Source of the DNA: Bacteroidota bacterium
Lineage (GTDB): Bacteria > Bacteroidota > Bacteroidia > Flavobacteriales > Weeksellaceae
Length of the DNA stretch: 13,594 nucleotides
Assembly: GCA_023433225.1 (NCBI GenBank)
Contig: JAEZDQ010000081.1
Location: forward strand, 1 to 13,594
Direction of reading: 5' to 3'
Shown: positions 12,680 through 13,594 of the stretch, piece by piece
How positions within the stretch are numbered: position 1 is the first letter of the stretch
Layout of the letters: the number at the start of each line of letters is the position of its first letter
Made by a program: the position numbers and the translations under genes
The notes under the pieces: model-generated
Seen by the model: the letters and a program-made list of their open reading frames with translations, nothing else
Told to the model about the DNA's origin: nothing
Database searches by the model: none

Positions 12680-13231
12680 TCAGTTTTCAATAAACGAATT
12701 TACCAGATTTTCCAATTCCTCGTTTGATTTGATTTTGGTCGGAAACCAAGCGGAACCATCGTCTATTGAAGTTTTGTTTTCCGGAATTTGGTTGTTTTGA
12801 AATTCATCCCAAGTCAATTCCGTAGTTTCAACTTTTGTATTATCGTTTACGAAATTCCAGTAATACAAAATAGGCATGAACCTGTCCCAATTCCCGAAAG
12901 TGAATTCAAATCCGTAAAATTCTTCAATCTCTTTCCATGCAACACGCCACTCAAGCTTTTCAAAAACCGGTGAAGAATTTTCCCAAAAATCAAATTTTTC
13001 CATGATATAAGAAACCCGGATGGAATCTTTGCTGATTTCAACCTCCGGCCGGTGAAACCTGTAATAAATAGAATCATAAACCGGCTCCTTTGGGGTGAAA
13101 TCGTGGTGTTTAATTTCTATGTTTTCCGGGAAATTTTCCAACATGAGGGTTTTAATTCTCTGGATTTCGGAATCGGTTTGCGCGAATAAAAATCCGGAAA
13201 TTAATACACAGAAAAGGAAGTGAAATTTCAT
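12680..13231 (-). CDS. Exported hypothetical protein
   Basis: A 183-residue protein I do not recognise. It has a clear signal peptide (MKFHFLFCVLISGFLFAQ) and no further membrane helix. The mature part is aromatic-rich and acidic (DSIYYRFHRPEVEIS, FYGFEFTFGNWDRF, MPILYYWNF). The start at 13231 is preferred because it follows the stop of the preceding gene by one base (TAATATG) and gives a standard signal peptide. An in-frame ATG at 13243 would add MNIN and overlap that gene by 11 nt; it cannot be excluded. The tight junction means the two genes are translated from one mRNA. The GLPGLI gene follows after 69 nt. No function is proposed. Confidence 0.75.
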   Translation of the reverse strand: MKFHFLFCVLISGFLFAQTDSEIQRIKTLMLENFPENIEIKHHDFTPKEPVYDSIYYRFHRPEVEISKDSIRVSYIMEKFDFWENSSPVFEKLEWRVAWKEIEEFYGFEFTFGNWDRFMPILYYWNFVNDNTKVETTELTWDEFQNNQIPENKTSIDDGSAWFPTKIKSNEELENLVNSFIEN

Positions 13232-13232
13232 A

Positions 13233-13594
13233 TTAATATTCATTTTGTGGTTTCCAGCAAACCGCCGTCGGTACTTTTATGGTCAATTCTTCATTTTGGA
13301 AATAACCGGTAATGTAAGTATATCCAATGTTTCGGACGCCCCATTCTTTTTTATTCGAAATGCTTACATCGTGTTTTCCTGAACCATTTGAAAAAGACGG
13401 ACTGGGACTGTAATTGGTGAAATTTACAAAATCATCAGGTCGATCTGACGAAAATCGCGTTGGCCAAATTTGTAGATTTCCATTTGAGTTATTGTAAAAA
13501 TGAACCGGAATGGTCCAGTTTCCACCTTGTTGTGAAATGACAATCGGCATTTTTTTATAGAAAATCTGCATGTCGGATTCTTCCAGATAAATTC
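13233..13594 (-). CDS. Hypothetical protein, 3' part only (cut by window edge)
   Basis: The frame is open from the right edge (codons for IYLEESDMQIF) to the TAA at 13235-13233, so the ATG at 13571 is probably internal and the gene begins outside the window. About 120 residues are visible. They are rich in Asn, Ser and aromatic residues with alternating polar patterns (GGNWTIPVHFYNNSNG, FTNYSPSPSFSNGSGKHD, GYTYITGYFQNEELTIKV), suggesting a beta-rich, possibly extracytoplasmic domain. The end is CWKPQNEY. I do not recognise the family. It is directly followed by the exported hypothetical gene. Confidence 0.6.
   Translation of the reverse strand, partial: IYLEESDMQIFYKKMPIVISQQGGNWTIPVHFYNNSNGNLQIWPTRFSSDRPDDFVNFTNYSPSPSFSNGSGKHDVSISNKKEWGVRNIGYTYITGYFQNEELTIKVPTAVCWKPQNEY

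Noticed and set aside
1..13594. CRISPR array, tRNA, rRNA, insertion sequence or prophage
   Set aside because: No regularly spaced repeats, cloverleaf sequence, transposase, integrase or phage gene was seen on either strand.

Overview
The window looks like chromosomal DNA from a member of the Flavobacteriia (phylum Bacteroidota). The evidence is a C-terminal type IX secretion sorting domain, a GLPGLI-family protein, a DUF2911 protein, a ribosomal protein S16 with a long acidic tail, A-rich leaders without Shine-Dalgarno sequences, and promoters of the TAnnTTTG type. No phage, integrase, transposase, CRISPR, tRNA or rRNA is visible. A genus cannot be named from the sequence alone.

Layout from left to right. 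The 5' part of hflX (minus) runs off the left edge. Behind it, on the same strand, lies a membrane-tethered TPR regulator with a C-terminal helix-turn-helix, which starts with GTG. Divergent from the regulator is a secreted DUF2911 protein (plus). It converges on a minus-strand block with five genes: an HD-domain hydrolase, an unknown 122-residue protein, a secreted 822-residue PIG-L-type deacetylase, a 47-residue one-helix membrane peptide and a sodium:solute symporter. The small peptide overlaps the symporter start (TGATG). Two palindromic repeat elements lie between the deacetylase and the symporter, and one of them is inside the small gene. Upstream of the HD gene is a T9SS-secreted FG-GAP/VCBS beta-propeller protein (minus). 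Divergent from it is rpsP-rimM (plus), with a structured leader. The right end is minus-strand: a GLPGLI-family protein, an unknown exported protein, and the 3' part of another unknown gene cut by the window edge.

How the genes may work together. rpsP-rimM is a housekeeping unit for the 30S subunit and its maturation; HflX is a ribosome-associated GTPase. The most suggestive accessory unit is deacetylase, micropeptide and symporter. An exported amidohydrolase-like enzyme could release a product that the sodium-driven transporter imports, with the micropeptide as a small subunit. This is inference from order, spacing and overlap. The remaining exported proteins are envelope or secreted factors of unknown role.

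The strongest non-coding signals are the rpsP leader, two places where a minus-strand intrinsic terminator overlaps the promoter of the next gene (hflX and the HD gene), and the repeats around the micropeptide gene. The HD gene appears to make a nearly leaderless mRNA.
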